Shown in pieces: positions 1-12,321 of a stretch of 64,000 nucleotides of DNA (within the stretch, counting starts at the first letter, position 1; each line of letters starts with the position of its first letter). Made by a program: the position numbers and the translations under genes. Source of the stretch: Sipunculus nudus (taxonomy: Eukaryota > Annelida > Sipuncula > Golfingiida > Sipunculidae); assembly GCA_026874595.1 (NCBI GenBank), contig CM049316.1, forward strand, positions 76,828,676 to 76,892,675. The letters run 5' to 3'. The notes under the pieces were generated by a model. That model was not told the origin of the DNA and ran no database searches. It was given only the letters and a program-made list of their open reading frames with translations.

Positions 1-142
1 CAACATACACGTAATTTTGCTTTTATTTTGGAAATAAACTTTCATTCGCAATAGAAACTTGTAACCAAAAACAATAACAGTATCACTGAAACTCTACTCC
101 ACATATGAAACCGCGAAAAATAAGTATCCGAAACCTCAAAGT

Positions 143-149
143 TTATATA

Positions 150-204
<55 letters not shown>
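143..204. repeat. (TA)n microsatellite
   Basis: About 60 bp of alternating TA with one G interruption. It creates a false Tyr-Ile ORF. Confidence 0.97.
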
Positions 205-206
<2 letters not shown>

Positions 207-1500
207 CATTGGAAAATTAATCTAAAGAGTTTAAAGGTTAGTTCTGAAGTGACTCGATTTTCTTTGAGGTCGTAAAACGTTGAATTGGACACAAGCCAAC
301 GTCTCATCAGCCAAGAACGAGAACTCTTATCAAGTGGAACCATTTGTCACCGTACAACGCTTGTCTGGCAGATTTATATGTTCCGCATACATTGTATCCT
401 TGCTTTTATCTGATTTGGTAGCGCTTAAGCGCTTATAAAAGTATCCTCCAAGAATTTATACACTGTTTGCATCCATATATCACTTAATGCTTTCACTCGT
501 GTTTCACGCATGATTAAAACTTCATTGAACGTACGTCACTCATGATTCAGGCATTCTGCGTGATGGTGTAGAGCTCAAACCGCTACACTATGTAAAACGC
601 ATAGTAAATCAGAGGACAATCAAGGGGCGCATATACCTCCGCAAATTTGTATTCAGCACATTTGTTAATTATTGAAAATGACCCGGATCAATCAACTTTA
701 TGATTTATTTGCCCTTCCCTGCCTAAAAAATCACGTTTCCTCAATCTTTCATAAATATTCTTCCATGCCCGTTTATAACATTTTGTATCCATACAAGCAG
801 ACACACTGTGGGGCATATTCAACACTCTCTTTGTATAAGGAAATTGTCAGAAATGTCAGCTTATTAGGCCACAGAGTTTGTTTCTCAAGCATCGCGCGTA
901 TCAATTTTGACCCTCCGCATAAAAAGACCTCATTTTAAATTAAAGCGGAAATTTACCGATGTCGAGCTCCTGATGCTCGAATATATCTGCCAATAAATAG
1001 AAGAAAAATTGTATAAGAGTTCGGTTTACCAAGAGGCATTTTTACCTGTTTAGCAAAACAATTTTTTTATAATAATTCTCTACCCTAATCATATACAATT
1101 TTATCGAAAATGTATGACAAAAGGGTATAAAATGAATTCGCCCTGCCTTTCGTTTTCGCATTATAGGAGAGACGATCGCTATAGAACACAAATAAATGCG
1201 GATTATGTGCAAACTGCCGCTTACTCCAGTATTTTTCTTTCTTAATGTCTAGTTCCTGAAAAAAAAAATATTATGGGAACATACAGAGTAAATAGACGTA
1301 TTTAGTGCCCATTATTATCATTGTATAACTGGCCTCGCCTTTCTACCCAGTTTGATATACAGGTTACAGAGTTGCATAGTAGCTGCCTGCCATCTGGCCG
1401 ATAAAACTGGACAGGCACTTTAGCGAGCAGAGCAGGAAAGCTAAATATCATAGTGTCTCCATGGTGAGAGAGCACATTGATGACCATCCTTGGATCCCCG
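205..1500. other. Intergenic, no feature recognised
   Basis: AT-rich sequence on both strands with only short spurious ORFs. I see no repeat family or exon-like segment. Confidence 0.5.
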
Positions 1501-3460
1501 CCTGGCTGAGAGCAGCTCCTTAGCACGTGATGGCGGATGGACAATCTTTGACAAGTTGATTCGATTATAAAAACTCAAATTAAACTAGTGCAAGTATATC
1601 TTAGCAAGTATAGACCTTCTAGAGTAAACATGTTTGTCAGTTTATGAATGTTCTCTGGCCAGCTGGACAGGACTTTAACCATGTTCGTGTTGAACTCATG
1701 TCAGGGTAAAAGATTAAATCAAAATTATCCCGGATAACAGTCAAATACCGTAGACAGCTATTCAGGTTGTATTTGAATTACTTTGCCATATTCATTGATG
1801 AGATTCATTGTGATGTATTTGCGTTTTTTTCAACGGGTACTGCGTTATTATCATCTATAAAGTTATCTCCGGTCTCATGAAGAGTTCAGTCAACAATCCG
1901 TAGATTTGCAATTTGCATTGTTCAAATGCCATATTGATAATGTTTGAAAAAAGCAAACAAAAATATAGGTTCCTGTTAATGATGTGGGCATGAGTAATTG
2001 TCCGTGTTCGCGTGATCGTGTATTTGTTTTTTCGGTTTTACTCAAGGTTCCAATTTAAGTAATGATTGAGTTAAAAGAGCATAAGAACCATTACTGAATG
2101 GAGAAAAAAGTTTGTTCTAAGTGATATCTATGAACTTTTCTAAATTGACAGGAAAATTGTTATGTAAAGCGTTCCATCAACAATTGTTTCACTGTATATG
2201 ACGTACAAGTACCGATGTGAATTGATATGTCCTGTCAAAATACGCTAAGATGGGTGTTTTCCTGTAACGTGTGAGTTTGTCCTGACAAACGCTTCATGTT
2301 AAACGGATCTGATATTCAGTCTATAAAATTTTAAAGTAGGATTCTTTGCGTTGGTATAATGGACATTTGTTTTAATTATAAATATGCAAGGGCAAAATTA
2401 GCCATTTTGAGAAAACATTATGACACGCATCCGTTGTTAATAATTCTTCAGTATTTGTCCATTTCCCATCACGTATATCATAAACTGATTTACACGGATT
2501 AACTTAAACCGCATAATACAGTTTAATCGCCTATGTTAGGATTACACACCAAGCAGGGAATTTTTTGGAACCATCTTTCCAAAGAATTTGATTTGTTTAA
2601 GAGTTACATGGTAGCAAACTATCCCCTGGCGGTCAAATCTAAAAGGCACTTTTAGCTGGGGGGAAAGGTTCAGCCGAGTTGGAGCGGTCATCCCTTATAG
2701 CACCCACTTAATACGTGATGCCAGATAGACAATCTATGACTATCTGATTAAATTGTATAAACTCAAATGAAACTAATCCAAGTGCACAGTGTTCTAAACA
2801 AGTAAAGTCCTCCAAGAGATTAAACATGTTTGTCAAAATATTTGTATGCTCTTGTCTGCTGATCAGGACTTTACTCTGGCCAAGATCGTGATGTACTCAG
2901 GCCAGAATAACAGATTCAATGAAAATTATCCAGGCTAACAGTCGATAATCGTAGAGGAAATAACTTGGAAGAGTTACAGACTCGTCTTGTATTGAAACTA
3001 CATTTACATCTGCCATTTTTATTTTATATGAAATGAATGTTTTCCTTGCCTTTTTCTAATCTAGTATTAATAGCATTAATTTAAATTTTATATATAGGCC
3101 GGTGAGTCAACCGTTGGACTGAAAATCATCGCTTCGAACAATGCTAATTACAAAATATGAAATTTCAACATATCGAAAGATACTGACACTGATGTATGAA
3201 AGACCGATTTGAGTTATTATTTCACTCTATCTATACCGTACCAGGAAAACCTTAAATTCAAAGGTCAAAGTAATGGATATAGCATTCTTATCATATAGGT
3301 ATCTTCGGTTTCATGCAAAGATGACTGTCAACAGTCCGTAGATTTGCCATTTAAATGGTTTAAATTCTTTAACAGTGATTATGTTTGTCAAAGCCAATAC
3401 AAGTTCCTGTATGGATGTGTGTGAGCCGGTATACATGTGTATGATAACGTGTGTTTCTTC
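1500..3460. repeat. Diverged tandem segmental duplication (about 0.55-0.75 kb units)
   Basis: Sequence at about 1516-1760 realigns to 2695-2960 (shared blocks include AAACATGTTTGTCA, CAGGACTTTA and ACAGTC). Sequence at about 1850-2020 realigns to 3295-3450 (shared blocks include CCGTAGATTTGC and TTCCTGT). Order and orientation are kept, and the offset grows from about 1.2 to 1.45 kb, so there are indels between copies. Neither copy has a convincing ORF. Confidence 0.7.
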
Positions 3461-3840
3461 AGTCTGTACCTCACATTTAGTTAAAACACCAAATAAACGT
3501 TCAATTGTGTTCAAAAGTCTCTAGCATGATTTGAAATAAACGCTTACATTTAACTTAAATCACGCATTGCTTTTAGGCGTGTGGCGGCCTTGTATTTAAG
3601 TTTATGGGACCGAGCAGTCCCCATGTCAGCATTATCAGGTATCAGACTTTGTGACGTTCCGGAGCGAGGACTGGTTGTTATAATGATAACGATCTGTCAA
3701 TCATATCCGTGCAGTAACGAGCGGAACTGAACAGAACACCGTCTACTGTAACATTCACCAGACAGAAAAAAAAATCTCTAAAGCATGACGATCCTCAGTG
3801 TGCCAGATTTAGGGAGTTAATTGCTCATAGAAGTCTTAAA

Positions 3841-3961
3841 ATGGTTGATTCAAAGTCCGCAGTGAAACCATGCGTGGCAGAAGAGAGCTTACTATATTCT
3901 GTGAACTGGCGATGCCCCATGACCCCTTGGCCTGACCGTCTGGGAATCATACGTTTGAAAG
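3841..3961 (+). CDS. Candidate first coding exon of an unknown + strand gene
   Basis: ATG at 3841 with a good start context (AAAATGG) opens 40 codons ending Leu-Lys-G at about 3961, followed by a donor-like GTAGGA. Read through without splicing, the ORF runs 59 codons to TGA. The peptide (start MVDSKSAVKPCV, later MTPWPDRLGIIRLK) is of ordinary composition and its DNA is more GC- and CpG-rich than its surroundings; the stretch just upstream has CpGs like a 5' UTR. I do not recognise the protein and cannot identify a following exon, so this is a candidate only. Confidence 0.25.
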
Positions 3962-4261
3962 GTAGGACCATCATTCATCTAAACCGACTTAAAATTTACC
4001 TCTTGCTTTATAAATATTGATTTACATTAAATGGTCAGTATTATTGTCTGTAGTTTGCATTTTCGACCGCCACTTTCAGAGTCCCACTGATTTTCTATAC
4101 ATTCTCCTCAAGGAAATACAAGTGACTGTAAGTGGCACAATATTTCTTCTGTTGGATACTATTTACCAGGAACAATCGTATAATTAACGCCATTCCTAAA
4201 TTGAATATAATTCTTATTATTAAAAAATTCATTAGAAGTTCAATTGTTTTTTAAAACACAG

Positions 4262-4740
4262 CACTGAAAACAAACATAATTGCGTCACGCGGTAGTGATG
4301 ACAAACACAGTTGCGTCACACGGCACTAATGACAAACATAGTTGCGTCACACGGCACTAATGACAAACATAGTTGTGTCACACGGCACTGATGACAAACA
4401 TAGTTGCGTCACACGGCACTAATGACAAACATAGTTGCGTCACACGGCACTGATGACAAACATAGTTGCGTCACACGGCACTAATGACAAACATAGTTGT
4501 GTCACACGGCACTTATGACAAGTTGAGGACATAGTGACGTCACACGGCACTGATGACAAAGTTGAGGACATAGTGGCGTCAAATGGCACTGATGACAAAG
4601 TTGAGGACATAGTGGCGTCAAATGGCACTGATGACAAAGTTGTGGACGTAGTGGCGTCACATGGCACTGATGACAAAGTTGAGGACATAGTGGCGTCACA
4701 TGGCACTGATGACAAAGTTGGGGAAATAGTTGCGTCACAG
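4262..4740. repeat. Minisatellite with 31-bp and 39-bp unit types
   Basis: The left half has about eight 31-bp units (core GTTGCGTCACACGGCACT then AATGACAAACATA). The right half has about six 39-bp units in which GTTGAGGA is inserted between GACAAA and CATAG. Because 39 is divisible by 3, the right half is open in several frames on both strands, including a 13-residue repeat Asn-Gly-Thr-Asp-Asp-Lys-Val. No start, splice or domain evidence supports expression. Confidence 0.93.
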
Positions 4741-5046
4741 TCCTCATCTTCAATGCTCTGGTATTCCGATATTTGAACGTTCATACAATGATTAACTTTT
4801 TCTATATAGGTTATTGCTTCTGGACTTCCTATGATTTTGATTTTGTAATATATATTTATACAATTTCTATCTAATGTATATGTCTGTTTTGTATTATAGT
4901 TATTTATTCAGTATACTATCAGTATAAGCACTTTTTAAAGGTTTAATTGATATTAATGGGTTTTTTTAAAGCGTATATAGATCTTTTGAATAAGCTTGTA
5001 CTTGAAACCTGAGGCTTTAAATCTGGTATCATATTAAGTAGAATAA

Positions 5047-5057
5047 TGCGCATGCGC
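5047..5057. promoter_or_regulatory. Perfect NRF-1-type palindrome TGCGCATGCGC
   Basis: The 11-bp site matches the NRF-1/Ewg consensus. It sits near CpG-containing sequence (TTTCGTCCGAGGCCGGGG) but no gene start is apparent nearby. Confidence 0.25.
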
Positions 5058-5059
5058 TC

Positions 5060-8046
5060 CCCCTGCCCAATCCTGTCTGTATGAGTGTTTCGTCCGAGGC
5101 CGGGGTACGTCAGTACTTATAACAGAGTACAGCTATGTCGTTTTTGATGGGCATTGACAAAGATTAAAACTTACTGACGTAGAATTCAAAATTGTTTGTT
5201 ATTATCTACCGAATGGTGTGTACTTGAACTATTCTATTGTTAAGCGTTTTATCTAACGTGTCAGACTTACTATAGATTAATCACAGCTATTCGTGCAGTA
5301 TATGCAAAAATTATAGATATGGGGGTACATGGTTTGAACACCGGGTTCACTCATGTAGGCCGAGTAGTGTCAGATCAAGAACTGACGTCTTTTTAATGAT
5401 TAAGAATATGCAATCAATAACTCTTGTGTTTACCTGATTAGCTGTGGCAAGGACAGCAATTAAGGTACGAATCCGTGACTTTATTTGAAAAATCTTCGTG
5501 GTGGGTCTCTCTTGATACAGTATCCTTGAAGCATGATAATCCGCATCATGAATACATCAAGAGTCATTATTCTCTGTTCTACCAACCCGTGTCTACCTGG
5601 TCTGCAGAGATAACATTTTCTAACGTTCATATAGTTCAGTGATTTCATAAACGATTAAATACCAAAATAATTAAGACATGATACAGTTTAACGACTTTAT
5701 GGAACACGACTATAAAACGCACCAAGTGATTAATTTATGCTGGTTTTGTGGATTAAAACCAGAAGTTAATTGTATCATTAATAAAGAAATGGCCGATCGG
5801 ACAGGGATGGTCACCCCTAGGCCTAGAATTTTTATTGCAAAGATTTTCAATTGTTGGTTTCTGAAGCGAGAATATTCCGTTATTTAAGGCCCAAATTGCT
5901 TCAAAATTAAAATGAACATTGTAAAATAAACAATTCACATGAGCCATAAGAAGGGACATCGCGATCATGAGATGCGCTAATGTTCCCCTCGCTGAAAAAT
6001 CACACCAGTGTGAATAATGTCCAGTTTTGCTTTGCACGCGCGGGTCATTCGGAGCTACTCGGCCAAATCCGTTGGCTTCTAGCCTCGGATATACATAGGG
6101 GGCCGCCTTGGAAAGTATTCCGGCAAGGCATGGTCAAGGCCAGGTAAACTGCACAACTGCGTTTCCGCACACACGGAAATGCTCAATTCCGCGCATGTTT
6201 TTCAGTGCGTTACCACGCACATGGAAAAGGGACCTAACACAAATCCTCGAAAGTCGCAAGAGTAATGCGGTGGAGGGGGACTTAGAACCCATTCCACATA
6301 CACACACACACGCGCATTGTAGGTGATTGCGCCCCAGATAGTAATAACATATACCATAGTAATGACCGAAAAGGCCAAACTATGCTGTGGACAAATATTC
6401 TATAATTTCTAATACATCATCACACCCCCCCCCCCCCCTCGTTTGTTAAATCCAGGATCCGCCCCTGATCATCAAAGCAACATCCATCCATCTGACCGTC
6501 TCTAATATTCATCTGTTTTTTTTTAAGAAACTCAGCGTTCGGTTTCACAGTTACAGCATTACATTTCGGGTTATATCTATCCGAATCCCTGCTATAAGCT
6601 GCGATAAAACCAGTACAGTCGTAATGTGTTCTTTGTGCAATAAATATGCGAGAGATTTCTTCACACAGAACGTACTTGCTTAATTATTAAAAACCTATTA
6701 GCAGTACCGGTATATCAGTTAACGGTCCAAAGCCACTGATCGAAACACTATAGGCCTACCTGTATCTGAATTTCAATTGAGGCCCCATAATAAATCTAAA
6801 TGTAACCATTCTGTACATCACGGACAGAAATTCTGTTGATTTGTTTTTAAGACACATTTGACATCCGTGAAAAAGAAACAGTAAATATGTTGATAAAGCA
6901 CATTCAAAGAAACATATGAAAGTTCGTCGTCAGCTAATTTATAGTGAATGCACGATAAATTATTTTTATTTTTACATCTACGTCGTTAGATAAGTAATAA
7001 ATCAAATATACATCAAAATGACGATTTTCTGTCCATTTTAATTTGATATTATTTAACTCGGGTTCGGGACATGCACATATGGTTTTTATGTTGAATATAA
7101 TAAAAGCCATCTTTCGGCATTATATGTATCTTTGAATTTTTTTTTTTTTACCAAAGACTTCGCAAATTTTAATCATTTCTTATAATTATTTCCGGGATGG
7201 ACATACTAAAGTAACGACATCCGCATATAATACAGCAATTTTATAATGACTTCAAGCATAACATCCTTTACCCTTTTCTGTAAACACATAAGATCACCCG
7301 GGATGATATACCGTCTTTAAATAATATGCTGGACACAAAAAAATAATTAGAAAGTTTTCTTTTCCATCTCCAGCGTATTTTTTTTTTTTTTTTTGGTCTG
7401 GAATACATATCGAGCAACAATGGATTGAATTGAGATTGAGATAATATCTTAGGCTTAAAATTTCGTGTTGTGCAAAACGCATATAGTGGGGTATTTCAAT
7501 TCGTGGAATGAATATGAAAATGTTGGCAATTCGTTATTTATTAATATCGACATACGCAATAAATGTTTATAAATCAAATGCAAAAAAGTAATAAACGGGA
7601 TAAATAATTCAGGAAGTGAATCAAATGTTACAAAGACATTCATAAAATAATAATTAAAGGTTGTATACATGTACTTTTTCAAACTCGTCTGCCAACTATA
7701 ATAATTGTACATGAAGTCAGCCCCCATGCAGCTGCAACCTAAATAATCCCTGACCGTGGGATTTTGTTATCGTCGGAATCATGAATTCGTGGATTATCTT
7801 GACACACGAAAATCGCGAAAATTAAACCCAGCTTATATGTCTGATTCTAGTAACAGATTAACAGGTATAGCAAAAGGCAGGCTGATTTATTAAAATGGAT
7901 TTTGTGAAAAGCTTTATATACGCGTCTAGTAAACAAAAGTATTCCTTAGATACACGGTACATGTGGTTTGCGGCAATATCCTATAACACAGACAGAAATA
8001 TTAGTGGCACGTTGATATTTAAATAAGTTTCAGTATCTTTATCTTT
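5060..8046. other. Intergenic stretch with a poly-C tract and short hairpins
   Basis: It contains a C tract at 6425-6438 and two adjacent short hairpins at about 6160-6230 (TTTCCG-CACACA-CGGAAA and GTGCGT-TACC-ACGCAC). ORFs here are short and unrecognised. Confidence 0.5.
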
Positions 8047-8050
8047 ATAC

Positions 8051-8110
8051 AGCAAGACCTCGCCTAACAACTATCTCGGTTTATCGACCACTTCAAAATA
8101 ACGACCATAT
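8051..8110 (+). mobile_element. Pogo/Tigger-like terminal sequence (remnant)
   Basis: After TTTATA, the sequence CAGCAAGACCTCGCCTAACA, followed by TTTATCGACCACTTC and AACGACCA, resembles the ends of pogo-superfamily DNA transposons (CAG..ACCTCGC..AACGACCAC, TA target). No matching right end or transposase is seen. A diverged relative starts at 39119. Confidence 0.4.
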
Positions 8111-9834
8111 TTCTGTATAATATTAACAGATGAATTTTGTTGGGAACACTGGTCCGTCTTTTTTAATTCGTTCGCCACAGTTCTGGTGATGGAAGATTTC
8201 ATTTCATTCAGTCGTCCAAGTTATAACGATCACTGTGGCGACTTATTTATGACATCAGCCGACATTGCATACGGGACGTGATGACGGCGGACGTATATAA
8301 AGACTTTTAGGCTAGAACCCGCATATTTTTACGTACCGCCGCCTTCTGTATGCCACAGTACTTCACTCATGAGGAGACGTGATAAAGAGTCATCGTAAAT
8401 TCACTTTTCGTAAACATGGGCACAATAGGGTTACCGTATAAAAATGTGTATAATAAATGTTTAACGTCCTGATATCCCTTCCGTTACTACAAGAATATCA
8501 TTGTGATCTGAGGCTCATTTAAAAGCATATTTCAGAAAAAAAGGAACAGAATAAACTTTTTTACCATAGCTGCAACATAAAGATGTTGAAATAATTTCTT
8601 TAGAGACTGTGGAAACTCGCGATACTCGCAAAAAAGTATGAGAATGATCACACTACCGCCATCTATTGTCAGAAGAAATAACTTTCTGGCGCATAAAAAT
8701 GGGCATTATGGTTTCATACGGGCTGCTCGCGCCATCTATCCATTGATGAAGTAACAATTCCGACAAGTCAAAAATTGAATCCGATTCTGTCAATTTAACA
8801 TGGTCTTTGTCAGGGTAATCTGTTTTTTGTCAGCAATTACCCTTTGTATTTATCATAGGATTTGAAATATTTAGTTAAAATGCTTTCATATATTTAACTG
8901 GCCCAGCTTTACTGTCAAATTGCTTAAGTTATATCCATCAACAAATTTATCATTTCTTTTGTTCCTTTCATGCAAATTTAGGTTTCAAATGCAACTTTGT
9001 AAACAAATATTGCTAGTGACAACAAATCATACCAAGTGCAGGGGTGGATTGTAAGAAATTTTTAGAAATTGGGAGAAATTTTTAAAGAAATTATATTTAT
9101 TTTAATTGTATCCCTCTTTCAGTCACAATATGTAACTATTATTATGTATAATTATTATTTTACTCTGCCAACGAAGGGGAATTTAAAGAATTAAAAAAAA
9201 TAATCTGATTATAACATCCTGATAGTAATTACAGTTGTACACGCTCTGAAGGGGTAACTGACATTGTTGGCTGAACCAGTTTTGTCTCACAACGCAATGG
9301 AGGTCATAGAAAGAAACTGATCTTTGTAAATATTAGCAACAGATTAGCATCCCTTGTACCTCTTGGCCTGATTTAGCCTGCCACACAGGCTTAAATTGAG
9401 GGGATTTTTTATTTAGGATATTTTTTTTAAAATAGCTCAACTTGGAGCTAGAAAACATATTTACAAAGCCTTGATAATAGGCTTATATATTTCACAGATT
9501 TTTAAAATTGTTGGAACACTAAATCCATCCCTCAAGGCGGCCTTCTGTCTCCATGCGTTGTCTGTTTTCCAAATTGGTCTACATAAAAACTTTCCAAGGA
9601 TGCAAAGAGGATCCACATTTATCTGAGAACATGTCCATTGATGTTTCATGTTTGACTTTTAAGTCTTATTAATTCCAGTTTGAACACTAGCCCAGTTCTA
9701 AATATTTACCTTGCCTGCATGGAGCTTTCTGCAAATTTTCATTATGCTTTCAATTTGATGTTATGAGTATCTACATATTCACATCTCAAATACCACAATA
9801 ACACATTTACACCTTGTAAAAAAGACCAACGCTA
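8111..9834. other. Intergenic 3' of SLC34, nothing recognised
   Basis: AT-rich sequence with small ORFs only (for example 9461-9649, minus) without family signals or splice context. Confidence 0.5.
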
Positions 9835-9854
9835 AGTAGTTGTTTTTGTTTCAT

Positions 9855-10021
9855 TTTATTGACCAGTTTTGTGCATACAAATTAGATAATTACCTACAAT
9901 GTCAGGTTACAATCTGTCAATGTACAGGTTAGATTGATGCTCTTGTTTCTGTTTAGAAACCTCTGAGGAACAACTCTCTAATGATCCCAAGTGCCAAGAG
10001 AAAATTGATTGAAGTTTTATT
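9855..10021 (-). terminator. Two canonical AATAAA polyadenylation hexamers, minus strand
   Basis: AATAAA is at 10021-10016 and at 9860-9855. They are the first two canonical hexamers I see downstream of the SLC34 stop. Use by the gene is inferred from order and strand only. Confidence 0.3.
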
Positions 10022-12194
10022 CATTAACAATAGAAAGTAATCACCTGTAAGGGTAAAAACAGCTATAACTGAGCTACAAACCAACTAATCACAGTATTAG
10101 CTACCTGTGAAAGTGACATATTCTGCATATGTAAAATCAAGATTTACACCTGGCCGATTTTAGTGAGCATGGACGCTAAACATAAGCTCAGGAAGTACAT
10201 AATGCAGATAATGATGTAAACTTATGAAATTTGTTTTGACCACTGTTAAACAAAAAGTCCACTTCAACAATTTAAATATTGACAAATCTAATACAATGTC
10301 TGAGAAACAGACAGCCCTGGAGTTATTTTTAGCAAGTTGAAGAACTAATTCTTAACATATTTCTAGTATACACTTCATGAAAAATAACTTGTATATCCTA
10401 TAAATTTGATGAGTAATAGAGCACTGATTTAACATAGACTAAACAATAAATACTAATCAAAGCTTTCTATGATGCCTGGTAGAGGGCGCTCTGCAATACA
10501 GGCTTGATTTTAATTTGAGGAGTATTCTCAATAAATGATATGTTAATCAATAAAATAACAGAGTTATGATTATGCACTTGTAATACATGTGTTCATTTCA
10601 CTGAATTGATCATTTTGTTAATATAGCTAATCTGATGAAACACCATGACAAGGTTTTCTTGGCTTTATATAATTAAGTAACAATGAATAATTGAGATCAT
10701 GTTTTAGCATGTAGGTCACATGACCTGGCAAGCTTAGGCCAAGGTCATGAAATAAAGGTCATGGTATGGGATGAAAAACCTTTAATGAAATTCACTGTGA
10801 CAGCCCCCATCACCAATCAGTTCAAACTTTCAAAAAATTAGATTAAAGCTAAAAAAAATTAGTAAAGCAATTCTTTACATTTTTGACAGACAGTGAATTT
10901 CTCAAAACATATTCACTTGAAGGCAGCTATCATCATTGTATTTGGCATCTCTATGGGTAGAGCTCTGTGCCAAGGATGGAATGATCAGTTAGTTGGCAGA
11001 GCGTAATGAATACTAACCCAGTTAATTATTGGAATGAACATTTGATTGGCAGTGCCCCATGATGGTTATGTCCTGTTCTGTCAGATTATCTTTTAGCTCT
11101 GTACATAATTCTCATAGGAAAGTATCTATAATGTTGAACATAAAGTAGCTATTTTAGTGTAGGCATTAACATATAGACACCAGACATGATTAATCATCCA
11201 TTATTCACTCAAAATGATCAATTATATAAAATGTTCCTTATTAAATTATATTACATTTAAAATAATGCCAAGAATATAAAAATTCTAGCAGTAACACTTT
11301 ACAGTGACACATTTGGCTGTGCAGTGAGCGACATTTCTATATATTCTGAGATATCAGCAACTTGTACATATTAAAGATGTGTGGAAATATCATGACTTCT
11401 AGGATATAATGCCAGTACTATATCTGCAAAGTTATGCCAGCTATTTCAGATAATATATGTTTAAGATGACATTCTCAGGTCATAAAACTGTTATCTGTAA
11501 GATTCTGGTATCTAAACCAAAGATAACGGGTCAAAGGTTATACTGCCCTATGTGAGATATAAGTAGTCACTTGATGATACATTCTTGGATTTGCAAACTG
11601 ACAGTTGTACTGACCAGTCAGAATAATTAAATAATTAATTAATCTTTTCTTTTGAAGATGTGAGGACATTTGTACAGTGCAAAACAAAATTAAAGGTCAG
11701 ATAATTATTATGAGGTCATGAGATGATTACGCTAAATGCCTGATACCTAGTACTACCACTTCATGGTAAATAACCTGCACTACAGGGTTTAATATTGCAT
11801 TTCATTGGCAGGTGGCGCTCCTATACAATCTCCCAGACAAGGAATGATAATTTACTAGTTTGTCGTGGAAGTTGTACAGTCGCTGCTTTTATATAGTGAA
11901 TAAAACACAGACACAAACACATTACAGAACTTCAGGAACTGGTCTTAATAATCACTATATACAACCATGTCAAAACCCTGAACGCAAGTGTGGGTTTAAC
12001 CACAACTCACGGCACACGCTGTAAACAAGCTTTATATGTACAGCAACACACAGAACTATTTACAATATCCTTTGTACAGGTCAAGCACCACTCTCCAAAC
12101 ATATTCACTACACTCGTACAGTTCTCCTATAGCTATACAAAGACCTTATGCTACGATGTTAATTAACGAGTCTTTACTGATGTGTCAATCAACA

Positions 12195-12196
<2 letters not shown>

Positions 12197-12275
<79 letters not shown>

Positions 12276-12321
12276 TTGATGTGTTTCACTCTGATGCTGT
12301 AACATATTATATATATATATA
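12197..12321. repeat. (TA)n-(TG)n microsatellite
   Basis: TA runs from about 12197 to 12259, continues as TG to 12275, and a short TA run follows at 12308-12321. It lies within the possible 3' UTR. Confidence 0.97.

Noticed and set aside
4440-4784. Repeat-protein ORFs on both strands of the minisatellite
   Set aside because: Open in several frames at once because the unit is 39 bp; no start or splice support. Kept only as a finding on unit evolution.
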